Source: Closterium sp. NIES-65
Taxonomy: Eukaryota > Streptophyta > Zygnematophyceae > Desmidiales > Closteriaceae
Assembly (NCBI GenBank): GCA_948144175.1
Contig: CANXME010002321.1
Location: 186,001 to 250,000, forward strand
Direction: 5' to 3'
Length of the DNA stretch: 64,000 nt
Shown: piece by piece, positions 10,286-21,275 of the stretch
How positions within the stretch are numbered: the stretch's first letter is position 1
Layout: every line of letters starts with the position of its first letter
Made by a program: the position numbers and the translations under genes
The notes under the pieces: generated by a model
Databases searched by the model: none
What the model was told of the DNA's origin: nothing
What the model saw: the letters and a program-made list of their open reading frames with translations, nothing else

Positions 10286-10830
10286 CTACTGAACGTTGAG
10301 GGTGGGGATGAGGTTGTCACACGAGTTGTCAAGCACCGAGATGATCTTGGTGCACTGCTGCATCTGCGACACCTCGCTGCCTGCCGCCGCCATCCTCGCA
10401 TAGGTGTCTTTGATCTTGTCAAGGACCGGTTTTACATCATCTCCCGGTTTCATGGAGAGGGCAGCCAACTCCTCCAACTCAATCACCAGCGGCAGCGTGT
10501 TGGGCTGAATCACGTCGCGTAGCAGCTTCCATGCCTTCGGTCTGGAATCATCCAACTCCACCAAATCCTTGATGTGCTGGAACATGTCATTGTTGAACGA
10601 TTGGAGGATGAGGTCGTACGGCACCACGCTCTTCTCAATCCACCGATCGCGGGCATCTCCTTCCCCCGGCATCTTCTCCTCTCCCATTGCAATTTTCAGC
10701 AGCTTGTAGCGCTTGAAGGCGCTCCGCATCCGCCCGCTCCATTCCTCGTAGTTGGAGCCATCCAAAGCTTCGATCTTGGATGGTGGCGGTTCACTTCTCT
10801 TCTCAGCTGCATCTCACTCCCTTGATTCAT
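10286..10830 (-). pseudogene. Copia-A Gag
   Basis: The probable start ATG is at 10830, by comparison with Copia-A2 (MSQGSGEAAEKRSE). A one-base deletion near 10812 breaks the register, and the good frame resumes before 10765 (MDGSNYEEWSGRMRSAFKRY, a UBN2/DUF4219-type copia Gag). It ends at TAG 10286-10288 where Copia-A2 has Gln (NVQQDQW). The capsid-like helical region covers about 150 residues. Confidence 0.8.
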
Positions 10831-11052
10831 CTCCTCTGCTCCCAATCAGAGGTCTCAGCTCCCCCCTTTGCTGGTCACAATATAGATCCACACATTCTTC
10901 ACAAGTGCCGGAGCCAACGAAATTTCGGCAGAGTTTCCCCTTAGGGGAAGTCACATCCCACCTCTAGAACTCCACTTAGGTACGCCCACAGGCCATGGTG
11001 GGTCTATGAGGGTCTTCACACTTCAGCAGAATCTCCACAAAGTCCTTAATCA

Positions 11053-11064
11053 GCTCTGATATCA
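11053..11064 (-). other. Primer-binding site of Copia-A
   Basis: The minus strand reads TGATATCAGAGC, one base from the initiator Met tRNA match TGGTATCAGAGC. It lies two bases inside the LTR end at 11067. Confidence 0.75.
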
Positions 11065-11066
11065 CT

Positions 11067-11889
11067 TGTTAGAGACTAAGGATGGAGTCTATGAAGATTA
11101 GGTGCCTAAATTTCTCAAAATCGTTGGCTTAGAATTCTGGACAGAAATGTCGAGTTCACACGAAACGCCGTTGACGAATAACGCACTGTTAACACTTCAC
11201 CAATTTTAGATATTTTGTAGCTCTAGAGCGTAGCTACAATTCCCAAGTTGAATCGTATGCAAAGGTGAAGTATTTCTCAAGTTATGCTGCCATAGAACTT
11301 AACTCAATCACAAGTTCACATAGGGAAGTTGAAGTGGCAATTAACCAGGTGGGAGGGAACGGGAGGACAAGAGGGAAGGTCCCCAAGGAGTCCCCAACCA
11401 AGGAAACCCCATAAGCACACCAAAACCCTTCCCTATAGGAACCCCACTTTTACTTTTGTCACTTTCCAACCCATGCCATCCACCTTGCCCAACTTGGCCA
11501 CACTTGCCAACCTGGTTTGGCTCCTCCCAACCACTTGGCAGCATCTACTGTGATGTTGACGAATTTCCCAACCCCCAAAAGTCTATACCCCTTATGGAGT
11601 CAACCCCACAAATTTCCATAGTCACCACAACCAAATATCAAAAGCATACGAACTTCCAACGTTCGTAACTTTCTTGTTCGTGCTCCAATTGAAGCGATAG
11701 TTGGTTCGTCGGAAAGCTCTTGAGCAGAGGAGTCACTTCAGATATCTGCTCAAGCCAAAAAACATTCACACACACACTCAGAAAAACCAAACCACATCAA
11801 ACACAAATTCTTGCACACGCTCACACCACGCATGCAACGCACGAACACAAACAGACAGACGTGAATGCAAGTGATAGCATCACATAACA
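11067..11889 (-). repeat. 5' LTR of Copia-A, inserted in the 5' LTR of Copia-B
   Basis: About 823 bp bounded by TGTTAG and ATAACA (inverted ends TGTTA/TAACA). The right end joins 11890 (GTTTTGAGACCC), which also occurs inside the complete 3' LTR of Copia-B at 17498. Copia-A therefore inserted into Copia-B's 5' LTR and is the younger of the two. Its last 175 bp recur at 56063-56237 in Copia-A2. Confidence 0.75.
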
Positions 11890-12258
11890 GTTTTGAGACC
11901 CTTCTTGGTTGGGGACAGTGTGGCACTGTTTCACATCACTTTACCTCGGCTCTTGGGGTTTGTAGGAGCTGGGAGTCATTCCCAACTCGTAACTCTTCCT
12001 ATCTTGTGTTCTAAGACTATAGTGGCTGCCATAGTGCTGTTCGTTCAAACCAACGCTGTGTCGTCAATACTTAGTGAATTTGTGCGATCTAAATTTCTTA
12101 TTGAAGGCGACATTAAGACACTCTAGATCCAAGTTGAATCAGGTCATTTGAAGTTGTGACCAGAACGCTACGAACGTTTAAAGCTGCAATGCAGAAATCC
12201 GACTGTGCACTCTATCTTTCGTTTTTTTGACACATTGAAGCATTCTGTGTCTATAACA
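11890..12258 (+). repeat. Partial 5' LTR of Copia-B (3' portion)
   Basis: Matches 17498-17855 of the 3' LTR at high identity, with a small indel near 12100, and ends CTATAACA like it. Confidence 0.85.
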
Positions 12259-12259
12259 A

Positions 12260-12273
12260 TGGGTATCAGAGCC
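12260..12273 (+). other. Primer-binding site of Copia-B
   Basis: TGGGTATCAGAGCC follows the LTR end by one base. It is the initiator Met tRNA motif with one extra G. Confidence 0.7.
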
Positions 12274-12292
12274 CCTTGGAGCAGTTTCGATA

Positions 12293-13062
12293 ATGGCTGG
12301 ACCTGGGGAAAGGGGTGGCAGAGGTGCTGGTGGCAGTGGAGAAGCCCAAGCACAATGCCAAGCTCGTGGTTCAGCCGTGGTGCCCGTGCAACCTACTCTT
12401 GGACCTTCAAGGGATGAACCAAGAGTGTTCGGGCTTGACAAGTTCAACGGCGACAACTTTGCTGAATGGTCCTTCAGAATGGAGAACGAGTTTGATCACT
12501 ATGATCTGTTGGAGGTGATGGAAGGAATGGAGAAGCATCCCGAGAACGACCCGGAGAAGAGCCCGTGGGTGCGGAAGAGCGCACATGGCTATCTCCTACT
12601 TGGGCAAGCGTTGGGGAGCAGTCAAATCCGTCACATCAAGCCATTCCAGAGTGTACCAGAGAAGGGACCAAAAGCATGGGCTGCTCTCAAGGGTGTACAC
12701 GCTCCTGCAACAACGGCGTTAGCAGTGGTGTTGGAACGGCAAATGGCGACGCTACGAATTGAAGAGGATGAAGCGGTTGAAGAAGGGGTGCAGAAATTCT
12801 TCGACTTGTTGACGCGGCTTGAAGGAGCGGATCTCAACTATAGTGAGCTCCAGAAGAAGACAAATTTGCTGGCCCTACTCCAGGAATCGTGGTCCTCGCT
12901 CATCATTAACTTGAACCGTGATCTGACCCGTCTCTCATTTGAAGACGTGAAGCGCGCGATCCTTCAAGAGGACTTCCGCTGCCGTGAGTTGGCAAGTGCG
13001 GATGGCGCTAGGGCAGCGAGCGTAGGCCGTGAATATGGCCAAGGAAGAGGCAGGGGACGAGG
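12293..13062 (+). pseudogene. Copia-B Gag
   Basis: The ATG at 12293 lies just after the primer site. The first 40 residues are Gly-rich, then a copia Gag fold follows (VFGLDKFNGDNFAEWSFRME, PKAWAALKGVHAP, LLQESWSSLI). The frame is intact for about 255 codons until a run of ten G at 13061-13070, where the register changes into the nucleocapsid frame. The homopolymer could be a real slippage mutation or a sequencing error. Confidence 0.85.
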
Positions 13063-13898
13063 GGGGGGGGAAGTTTTGGTGGCAGCAACTTTGGTGGAGG
13101 CCGCGGGAGTGGCGGTTAAGGCAGCGACAACAAGAGCTACGGCGCGGTCGTGGCCAATTCGACGGCGAGTGCCACTTTTGCCACAAGAGCGGACATATGT
13201 GGCGCAACTACTACAAACTCCCTGATGGTTGGACCCCTCCTCAAGGCCAGGAGGGTAGAGGAGCACGAGGAGGGAGAGGAAGAGGCCGTGGAGGCCGTGG
13301 CAGTCGCGGAAGTGGAGCTGCAAACATGCGGAGTAGAAATAACGAGATGGACCCGAGCGGCGATCGGTACCCGGGTCAATTTTACTTTGTGTCAACGCAA
13401 GCACCAGCTGGACCTGAGAAGGATGAAGGCTTTGAGGAGCCAGCAGCTGTGGTAAAGGTCACCCTACACCCCCTGGACTATTGGGTGATCGATAGCGGCG
13501 CTACCTACACCATGACACCTCGCCCGGACTTGCTCACTGAACTTGAACCGTCACCGGTGAAGCATGTCACATCGGCTTTGGGGCAGAGAGCAGAGGTGAA
13601 TGGCATGGGCAAGGCCATGTTCAAGGGTGCTGATGGGAAGATGGTGGGCCTCAAGAACGTGCTTTGGGTGCCCAGCCTTGCTGCGAACCTGATTTCCGTG
13701 CGGCGATTAGCAAAGGCCGGCATGGACACGAACTCGAAGGGAGCTAAGACTTACACCGCAAGGCTTGGCGAGCGGATTCTTTGGGACCTCCATGAGGATA
13801 GGGATATCTACAACGAGATGTGGCAGATCCCCATGGTCCCCATGCCTAAGGAGAGGCAAGTGTCAGCAAGCATCAGCACCAAGGGTGAAGTGGTTTAG
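13063..13898 (+). pseudogene. Copia-B nucleocapsid and aspartic protease
   Basis: After the G-run shift, a zinc knuckle reads CHFCHKSGHMWRNY. The last ligand of CX2CX4HX4C is Tyr instead of Cys, so zinc binding should be lost. RGG repeats follow near 13250-13320, then protease WVIDSGATYTMTPR near 13482-13520 with an intact DSG, and the conserved tail LISVRRLAKAGM. The frame ends at TAG 13896-13898 before the integrase zinc region. Confidence 0.8.
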
Positions 13899-14038
13899 CT
13901 AAGGAGATTGAGCTCTAAGAGCAAACTTGGAGGGACCAGCAAACTCGTGATCCTAAGGAGAATGGTGCAGCAGCCAAGGAGCAGCACAAGGGTGAGGAGA
14001 ATCCCGAGGCTGCAGCGGAGGAGGACTACGGAGAGAAT

Positions 14039-15036
14039 ATGTGGGGCTCTATTGCGAGCGCGGCATTCTCCAACCCAACTTCGGCTACGGGGGAGTGTGG
14101 TTGGCTCACCTTGCATCGGCGGATGGGGCATGTGGCCCTGCCCATCCTGCAGCAGCTAGTGAAGAATGAGATGGTTGCTGGCATACGTGTGAAGGGGGAG
14201 CCCGATGAGGTACTTGGCTGCCCGACGTGCATGCAAGCCAAGTTCACTCGTTTCCCGTTCTCGAGTTCGGAGGCAACGGCTAAGGCACCACTCGATGAGG
14301 TGGTGATGGACGTGGTGGGCCCCTGAAGCTTGGAGCTGCTGGAGCTGAATATTTCCTCACCATACTGGATGTCTACACCCGCATGAACTGGGTGTACGTG
14401 CTGTCCAAGAAGAGCGACGTAGCTGAAACGGTGAAGACCGATTGGTTGCCGATGGTGGAGCGGCAACAAGACCGGCTTGTGAAGTCGATCCGCACCGATC
14501 GTGGGGGAGAGTTCCTGAGCAAGGAGTTCGGAATGTGGCTGAAGAAGAATGGGATAAGGCACTCCCTTACCATGCCCTACTCCCCTGCAATGAACGGTAT
14601 CGCCGAGCGAGCGAACCGCACAATCACGGAGACGACACTCGGGTTGCTCATTGAAGCCGGGTTACCCGACTATTTCTGGCCTGATGCGGTGCGGAGTGCA
14701 TGTGTGGCCAAGAACAGAGCCCTGACTCATGTGGGAGCAGACAAATGGGTGCCCTATGTGGAGTGGATTGGAAGGAAGCCAAAGGTGGATATGCTTCGGG
14801 TGTTCGGGTGCATGTGCATGGCGCTCGTACCTAAGCATCTTCGGCACAACAAGCTTGGTCCCAAGGCGATATGGGCCGTGCACTTGGGCATGGCTCAAAA
14901 CAGCAAGGGGTGGCTTCTTTGGGACCCATTCACCAAGAAGTTCATGGTGAGCAGGGACTGCGATTTCATGGAGAACCTCATGTACAGGGATTGGAAGGCG
15001 GAGAATGAGGCAAAGATAGGCAGTTTGGGGAGGTGA
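14039..15036 (+). pseudogene. Copia-B integrase
   Basis: Two frames. 14039-14326 holds the GAG_pre-integrase zinc region (LHRRMGHVALPILQ, CPTCMQAKFTRFPF). A shift near 14325 leads to 14340-15036 with the core: ILDVYTRMNWVY, IRTDRGGEFLSKEF and NGIAERANRTI (D, D and E motifs all visible), then WAVHLGMAQNSKGW. TGA ends it at 15034. Integrase joins the cDNA to host DNA. Confidence 0.85.
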
Positions 15037-16640
15037 AGAGTTCCGGCCTGGAGCATGTAGAGTTGCCTTTGGAGCTGAGCAGCGGCAGCACTCCCACAAG
15101 GCAATCTTCCCTTGTGAATGGGGGAGAGGAGGCCAAGGATGCAGAGGAAGAAGAGGAGGACTGACACTTCCTTCACGCGCTACAAGTGCTCCACGGATAC
15201 AAGTCACCCCGCAGCAACGCCAAGGCCTTCAAGTCCTTGCATCTGAGGAAGAAGGAAGGGGCAAGAGGAGAGTTCAACCCCCTAATAGGCTGACCTATGA
15301 TGCACTGCAAAAGCAGGGCAAGTCAGCCCTGGTCGGAGCGGCAATGATGGTCGGAGACGACGAGGAGATTGACTACAAGGAAAGTGCGTTCGTGTTCTTC
15401 TCTCCGGTGGAGATGCCTGGAGAACCAGCAACTGTCAAGGAGGCCTTGGAGAGTAGTGATGCTGAGGAGTGGAAGGAGGCGATGGAGAGTGAGCTGCGAA
15501 TCATTGAGGAGAATAACATGTTTGAATTGGTGGAGCTACCAGAGGGATGCAAGGCGATAACGTCCAAGTGGCTCTTCAAGATCAAGTCGGACGCCGATGG
15601 CAAGATCGAGAGCTACGGCTTGTGACCAAGGGGTACCAGCAAAAGGAGAAGGTCGACTTCAAGGAGCTGTTTGCTCATGTGGTGAAGCCAACGACGCTGC
15701 GGACCCTACTCGCGGGAGCCGCCATCAAAGGATGGGTGGTGAAGTAGATAGACATTTTAACGGCATTCCCCAAAGGCGTTCTAGAGAAAGAGATCTTCAT
15801 GGCGCAGACAGAGGGGTTTGATGATGGTAGTGGCAGAGTGTGGAAGCTGAAGAAGGCCCTCTATGGGCTGAAGCAGGCACCTAGGCAATGGTACATGAAG
15901 CTGCGCGAAGTGTTGGAGGAGATCGGCTTCACTCCCTCAACGGCCGATCACTGCTTGTTCATGCTTGGCGAGGGGGAGCAGAGGAGCTTCATGGTGGTGT
16001 AGGTAGATGATATCCTCATCTTCTCACCCTCCTCTGACCTTGTGAAGGAGATGATGCTGAAACTTCAAGACAAGTTCAAGTGCAAGTCCCTTGGTGACGT
16101 GAACTTCTACCTTGGGCTCCACATCGAGCGTGACCTGGAGAAGCGACACATGCGGGTGCACCAACGGAAGTACCTAGAGGCTTTGGCTGCAAACTTTGGG
16201 CAGATTGAAGGCCATGTGGCTACTCCCTTTTCCTCTGGTCTCAAGTGTCTGAAGGGACCAAAGGAGGAGAGCGTTGGTGAAGAGGAGAGGTGCCGTTTTC
16301 ACTCGTTGGTGGGCAGCCTCATGTATGCGGCGGAAAACATTCAGCCGGACGTGGTCTTTGCTACCGGGCAGCTGGCTAGGGTTGTGCAATTCCCTAATGA
16401 GGAGCAGGTAGCAACTGGATTGAGGGTGGCCAAGTACATTGGCCAAGCACCGACTGTTGGGCTGCAATACTCGACGGCGGCGCAAAGGCCCCGAAAGGAC
16501 GCGAATGGTGTTGAACCCGGGCGTTTGTTCCTCACCGCAATCTCCAATGCCTCTTATGCATCGGAACCAGAGGAGTGTGGGAGGCTTCATCTGCTGTGTT
16601 GGTGGAGGCCCAACTGCTTGGGAGAGCAAGAAGCAGGTTG
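15037..16640 (+). pseudogene. Copia-B reverse transcriptase
   Basis: The linker 15037-15343 is degraded. RT_2 begins near 15400 (VKEALESSDAEEWKEAME, SKWLFKIKSDADG), shifts register at about 15620 (LVTKGYQQ), has TAG 15745 where other copias have Gln (VKQIDI), continues LKKALYGLKQAPRQWY, and has TAG at 16000-16002 replacing Tyr of the catalytic YVDD motif. It then reads FYLGLHIERDLEKR and LVGSLMYAAENIQPDV. The catalytic motif is broken, so it is inactive even if translated. Confidence 0.85.
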
Positions 16641-16990
16641 ACCAAGCTTTGAGCTCGGTGGAGTCTGAGTGCATGGCACTCTTCCGTGCGGTACGGGAGA
16701 TTGTGTGGCAGCAACGTTTGCTGGCTGAATTGTGGGAGGAGAAGCAAGGACCTACCCCACTCTACTGTGGCAGCCAGGGAGCCATTGTTCCTGCTAAGAA
16801 CCCTGTGTTGCACGGCCTCACCAAGCACATGAGGGTAAAGTGGCAGTGGACGAGAAGCATGGTGGCCGCGGGTGAAGTTGAGTTGCATTAAGTGATGACC
16901 ACGGGGCAGCCGGCTGACATGATGACTAAGAGGCTGGTGGAGCAGCAGCATTGGAAGTGTTGCAATCTGGCTGCGATGGCTCTGAACTGA
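16541..16990 (+). pseudogene. Copia-B RNase H
   Basis: Reads ASEPEECG, then after a shift VGGFICCVGGGPTAWESKKQ, SSVESECMALFRAVREIVW and LTKHMRVKWQW. The catalytic D-E-D pattern is only partly kept. TAA at about 16891 replaces Tyr of the usual ELHY. The last open stretch ends at TGA about 16990, just before the polypurine tract. Confidence 0.8.
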
Positions 16991-17020
16991 GAGAGAGCAA
17001 CATATCCTAAGGCTAACAAT

Positions 17021-17031
17021 CCGAGGGGGAG
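17021..17031 (+). other. Polypurine tract of Copia-B
   Basis: CCGAGGGGGAG lies two bases before the 3' LTR start, the usual copia position. Confidence 0.75.
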
Positions 17032-17033
17032 TT

Positions 17034-17855
17034 TGTTGGTGCAACCCTACGGTTTGCACTCGGCTTGTTGTCCGTATGCGTGCATGCTTGTGTGCATGGA
17101 ATGGCATGAGGGCATGGGATAATATATATTTCATGCTTATAATAGTGTGTGAATGTTGAGTCATGATGTCGAGTGTATGTGTCAAGTCAATAGCAAGTTA
17201 TCGCTATTCGCGTGTCACGCGGTCGTTTGTGTCCCGTGCGCGGTTTCTATTTTGTCGTGTGTCTCGTGCACGATTTCTATTTTGTCGTGTGTGTGGAGCG
17301 TTCGGCGTGTTGCAGGTGTGTGCAGCAGACCCATCAAGAACTCAAGGATGAGGTTGTGATAAAGAACCCGAGCCTTGGTTTTTAAGCTTCAAGTGATTTC
17401 GAAGCTCGCCAAAAGGGTGCACTTCAAGATATTAAGAATAGTTATATTACAATGTGTAGTGTAACATTTCACTTGGTGTAGGCCCTTGTGGAGGGTAGTT
17501 TTGAGACCCTTCTTGATTGGTGACAGTGTGGCACTGTTCCACATCACTTTACCTCGGCTCTTGGGGTTTGTAGGAGCTGGTAGTTATTCCCAACTCGTAA
17601 CTCTTCCTATCTTGTGTTCTAAGACTATAGTGGCTGCCATAGAGCCGTTCGTTCAAACCGACGCTGTATCGGCAATACTTGGTGAAATCGTGCGATCTAA
17701 ATTGCGACGTTAAGACGCTCCAGATCCAAGTTGAATCAGGTCATTTGAAGCTGTGACCAGAATGCTATGAACGTTTAAAGCCGCTATGCAGAAATCCGAC
17801 TGTGCACTCTATCTTTCGTTTTTCAGGCACACTGAAGCCTACTCTGTCTATAACA
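17034..17855 (+). repeat. 3' LTR of Copia-B
   Basis: 822 bp from TGTTGGTG to CTATAACA. It holds a tandem duplication of about 31 bp near 17246-17307 (unit contains TTTCTATTTTGTCGTGTG). Its 3' 358 bp match the partial 5' LTR. It abuts the Copia-C RT at 17856. Confidence 0.85.
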
Positions 17856-18347
17856 GTAAGTCGGCTGGTCCATGTAGAGCACACGGTCGAGCTTGCTCTG
17901 CAGAAAAGCATTCTTCATGCCGAGCTGCATGAGGTGCAGATCAAGAACGGCGACGATGCAGAGAAAAATCCGCAGCGTGACGTAGCTCCCGAGCGGTGCG
18001 TACGTCTCGTCGTAATCAGCTCCGTAGTTCTGCGTGAAGCCTTTTACCACCAGACGGGCTTTTTCGCGTGCGACCGTGTCGTCGATGTGATACTTCGTCG
18101 TCAGAACCCAGCGGTTCTTCATAACATTGACGCCGCGCGAACGCTCGACCAGCTCCCACGTGCCGTTAGTGATTAGACTTCGGATCTCCTCGTCCATGGC
18201 GGCCTTCACCGCCTTGCCCTTCCAGCTCGCTAACGCCTCCTTCACCGTCATGTTGGCGATGTCCCAACGGTGCTCCGGGTCAGCGTGCACATCGGGGTCG
18301 AGCTCGGGCACGTCGACGTCGAACTGCGCATCGTCGAGCACAGTGCT
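17856..18347 (-). pseudogene. Copia-C reverse transcriptase N-terminal part, truncated
   Basis: The frame continues in register from the integrase segment after TAA 18348-18350. It reads AEHRWDIANM-like linker, then VKEALASWKGKAVKAAMDEE, WVLTTKYHIDD, ARLVVKGFTQNYG, YAPLGSYVTLR, NAFLQSKLDRVLYMDQP. The YVDD motif, the rest of RT and RNase H are absent because the Copia-B LTR begins here. Confidence 0.8.
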
Positions 18348-20909
18348 TTAGGAGATCGGCGGGAGGCACGCATGGTAGCTCAATCTCTCGGGAGGCTTGC
18401 CAAAGTTGGAGCGGGTGGAACATCGAACTGCAGGCTTGTTGGCAGAGACTTCCACCACGTCGCTGTCGCTGGACTGCTCTCCAGTCGACAGCTCCCCATC
18501 AGCGCCGCCGATGACTTCAACAACATTGCCCGATGTGCCATCGTCGAACTGCTGCCTCATCGTCCGCTCCTCTGAAGCGTGCTCCTTGTTCGACAGCTCC
18601 TCTGAATCGCGCTTCTCGTTCCACGGCTTCCCTGTCGACAGCTTCTCTGAAACGCGCTTCTCGTTCGACGGCTTCCCTGTCGGTGGAGACTCCTCTCCAA
18701 CGCCGACTTGCTTGCCGATCAGATTACGTCGACTGCCAGCGATGCCAATGGGCGGAGCCGAAGGCAACGCACCAATGCTCCCCTCATCGCTGGCAGCCGA
18801 CGTCGATACCGACTTAGACAAATCGGCAGCGAGCAATGGGGGGGAGGCGGGAAGAGGAGGAGGTTTTGACGAGGGCAGAACTGAGGGAGAAGGATCTTCA
18901 GAAGGACCATCGTCCTCGGATTCGAGCAATGAAATCGCGGCTGGCGACGAACCCGTCGGCGTAGAAATCTGCGTCCGCTCTGACGCGGGCCCGTGCTCTA
19001 CCTTCCACTCCTCCACAGACATCGCCTCATAGAAGATTGCCTCCACGGTTGTGACAATGCGGTTGGCGGTGAGGTCTAACACCTCCCATCCCTTGCTCTC
19101 CGGCGAAACACCGAGGTGAATTCCGGTGAGGTCTAGCACATCCCATCCCTTGCTCTCCGGTGAAACACCGAGGTGAATTCCCCACCGTGCCTTCGGTGCC
19201 AACTTTCCGCCGCGCTGCTGCTCCGGGATCATGAACTGCACCATGCAGCCCCTCACGCACGCCAGCGTGAGATCCGGCTTCTTCTCGAACAGCAGCTCGT
19301 ACGGCGTCGTCCTCGGAGGAAGTGAAGCCCGTACAAGGCAGTTGCGCACCCAGACGGCGTGGCAAAAGGCGAGGTGCCACCAGTGATGCTTCACCCCCAT
19401 GTGAAGCAGCATCGTCCGCATAGCTTCGACCACCGTGCGCATCTCCCGCTCCGCCATGCCATTCTGCTGCGGAGTGTAGGGGCAGGTGAGGTTGTGGAGG
19501 ATACCCTTGTCCTCGACCAGGTCTGTAAATGCCCTATCGAGGAACTCCCCTCTCCGGTCAGAGCACAGCCGTTTCACCGACTTCGTCGTCTGCCGCTCCA
19601 CCTCCTTCAGCCACTTCTCGAACACTCCGAGCACGTCGCTCTTTTTCGCGATCGGACAGACCCACACATAGCGAGTCTTGCGGTCCTTGAGGAGGAGAAA
19701 ATAGAGGCTCCCATCCATGGCGGTCACGCAAAAGGGGCCGCAGAGGTCAATGTGCACGACTTCAAGCGCGGTTTCAGCGTCCGATCCCTTCTCCGGAAAA
19801 GTATGACGCGCTAGCTTGCTGCCGACACAGGAGGTGCACGGCACATCGGCTCCAGTTGACTTCTCGATGTCCAGGCCGAGGGCAACTTCATGTTTCGCCA
19901 AACTCATAATCGTGTCAATGCCGACATGCGCGAGCCTCGCGTGCCACTTAACCGGCTTGGACTTCGTCGCCGATACGATCGTCCGCAGAGCAACTGCTTC
20001 TGTCGCGGATGTAGTCGATTTCAAGTAGCAGGGGCGGAGGTCGGTGCAGAGGACTCGGGTGGTGTAGTATGCTCGACCGAGCATATCTCCTGCAGCGAAA
20101 ACGAGCACCATCTCGTCACCCTCGTTCTGCAGCTTCACGCCGTTTTCCTTCAGCTGGCCATCCGACAACAGATTTGCCTGCACGCCCGGGACGTACAACA
20201 CGTCGGGGATCAGAATCTGCTTTCCGATCTCCCCTTTCAGAGCAGCTGTGCCATGACCTTTGATATTCTGAAGCGCCCCATTGAATCCGCGCACGTGACG
20301 GATTTCACCTCCTGGCTTCATGTCGACAAAGGCCTCTCGCGTTCCCATTAGATGATGAGAGCAGCCGCTATCGAGGAGCACCACGCTCAGATTCGCCTGC
20401 ACCGCTACAGCGACAGCCTGGAAGTCTTCTCCAGCCTCCGGCGCTAGCGAAATAGTTGGCTCAACCACGCCAACCATCGAGCTAGAGGCTTCCTTGCCTC
20501 TCGAGGTGTCTTCCTCTGATTTCAGCGGCGTTTTCGACGATGCTGGCTTCTCCTTGCGCGGCTTGTGGTCTCGACGACGACGCTCGCTGTCAGACTTCCC
20601 GCGGCTTCTTCTTTGATCATCGTCGGACTCGTCGCGATCAGGGCAGTCGTGTGAGAGATGGTCAGGGTCTCTGCGGATGTAGCAGCGACGTCCTCCTCGA
20701 CGCGAACCACTACTACCGCAATCATTGCCCTTTGCCGACTTCCCGCAGTCAGCGCCCTCCATTGACTTCGTGTTCGACGACTTTCCGCCACCACCTCCTC
20801 CTCCGCCCAACTTACCACGCTGCACCGTCTGATGTCCCTTCTTCATCGGAGCGACGTAGTTGGCCTGCGGAAAAAGCTCTGAAGACCGCTCAGACTCCTG
20901 CATGAACTC
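18348..20909 (-). pseudogene. Copia-C nucleocapsid, protease and integrase (851-codon open frame)
   Basis: One uninterrupted frame. Knuckle CYIRRDPDHLSHDC near 20690 has Arg for the second Cys (Copia-C2 keeps CWLCGDLDHLSFEC). Protease VVLLDSGCSHHLMGT is near 20355. The integrase zinc region (WHARLAHVGIDT, CTSCVGSKLARHTF) and core (VVHIDLCGPF, LKDRKTRYVWV, LCSDRRGEFLD, NGMAEREMRTV) follow; one Gly of DRGGEF is Arg. A 57-bp tandem duplication near 19069-19182 repeats GIHLGVSPESKGWDVLDLT. A Ser/Pro/Glu-rich linker ends at TAA 18348. Confidence 0.85.
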
Positions 20910-21275
20910 ATCCTAGATGATGTGACTCGAAAGCGAATCCTCGTTCAGAGTCTCGCGTGCGCCGGGCATGATCAGCATCCGTCGCATCATATTGTGGCTC
21001 GAGGGGAGGCCATTGATGACATGCGTGATATACGACGCCACCGAGTACTCGAAACTAGCCATTCGCATGTCGGCCAAAATTCGCGACGCTCGATTGCAGT
21101 ACACAGTCGCCGATTCCTGCTTGCCCATGCGAATGGTGGCCAGTCTCTTCTCCGGGTGGCTGATGTAGAGGTTGTCGGTCGCTTTGTAGGTGCGCATGAT
21201 CTACTGCCACGCTTGGTAGCCGGTATCCACACAAAGTCGGCACGGCTTTAACGCAACTTGCACCACTGGCAAACA
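20910..21275 (-). pseudogene. Copia-C Gag, C-terminal part
   Basis: Matches Copia-C2 Gag: CVDTGYQAWQ, a TAG near 21200, then KATDNLYISHPEKRL, ATIRMGKQESATVYCNRASR, YITHVINGLPSSHN. TAG 20910-20912 falls where Copia-C2 has Gln (SYILQDEAMQ). The left half of Gag was separated by the Gypsy-D insertion at 21276 and resumes at 35636. Removing Gypsy-D and one target copy joins RCC directly to PVVQVALK in frame. Confidence 0.8.

Larger units (their letters stand above)
11890..17855 (+). mobile_element. Copia-B, degenerate Ty1/copia element
   Basis: Plus-strand copia with a partial 5' LTR, primer site, Gag, protease, integrase, RT, RNase H, polypurine tract and complete 3' LTR. The 5' LTR lacks its first about 460 bp, replaced by the Copia-A LTR. 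Many frameshifts and stops make it non-coding. Its right end joins the RT of Copia-C in mid gene, so Copia-B may have inserted into Copia-C; the left target duplication is lost. Confidence 0.85.
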
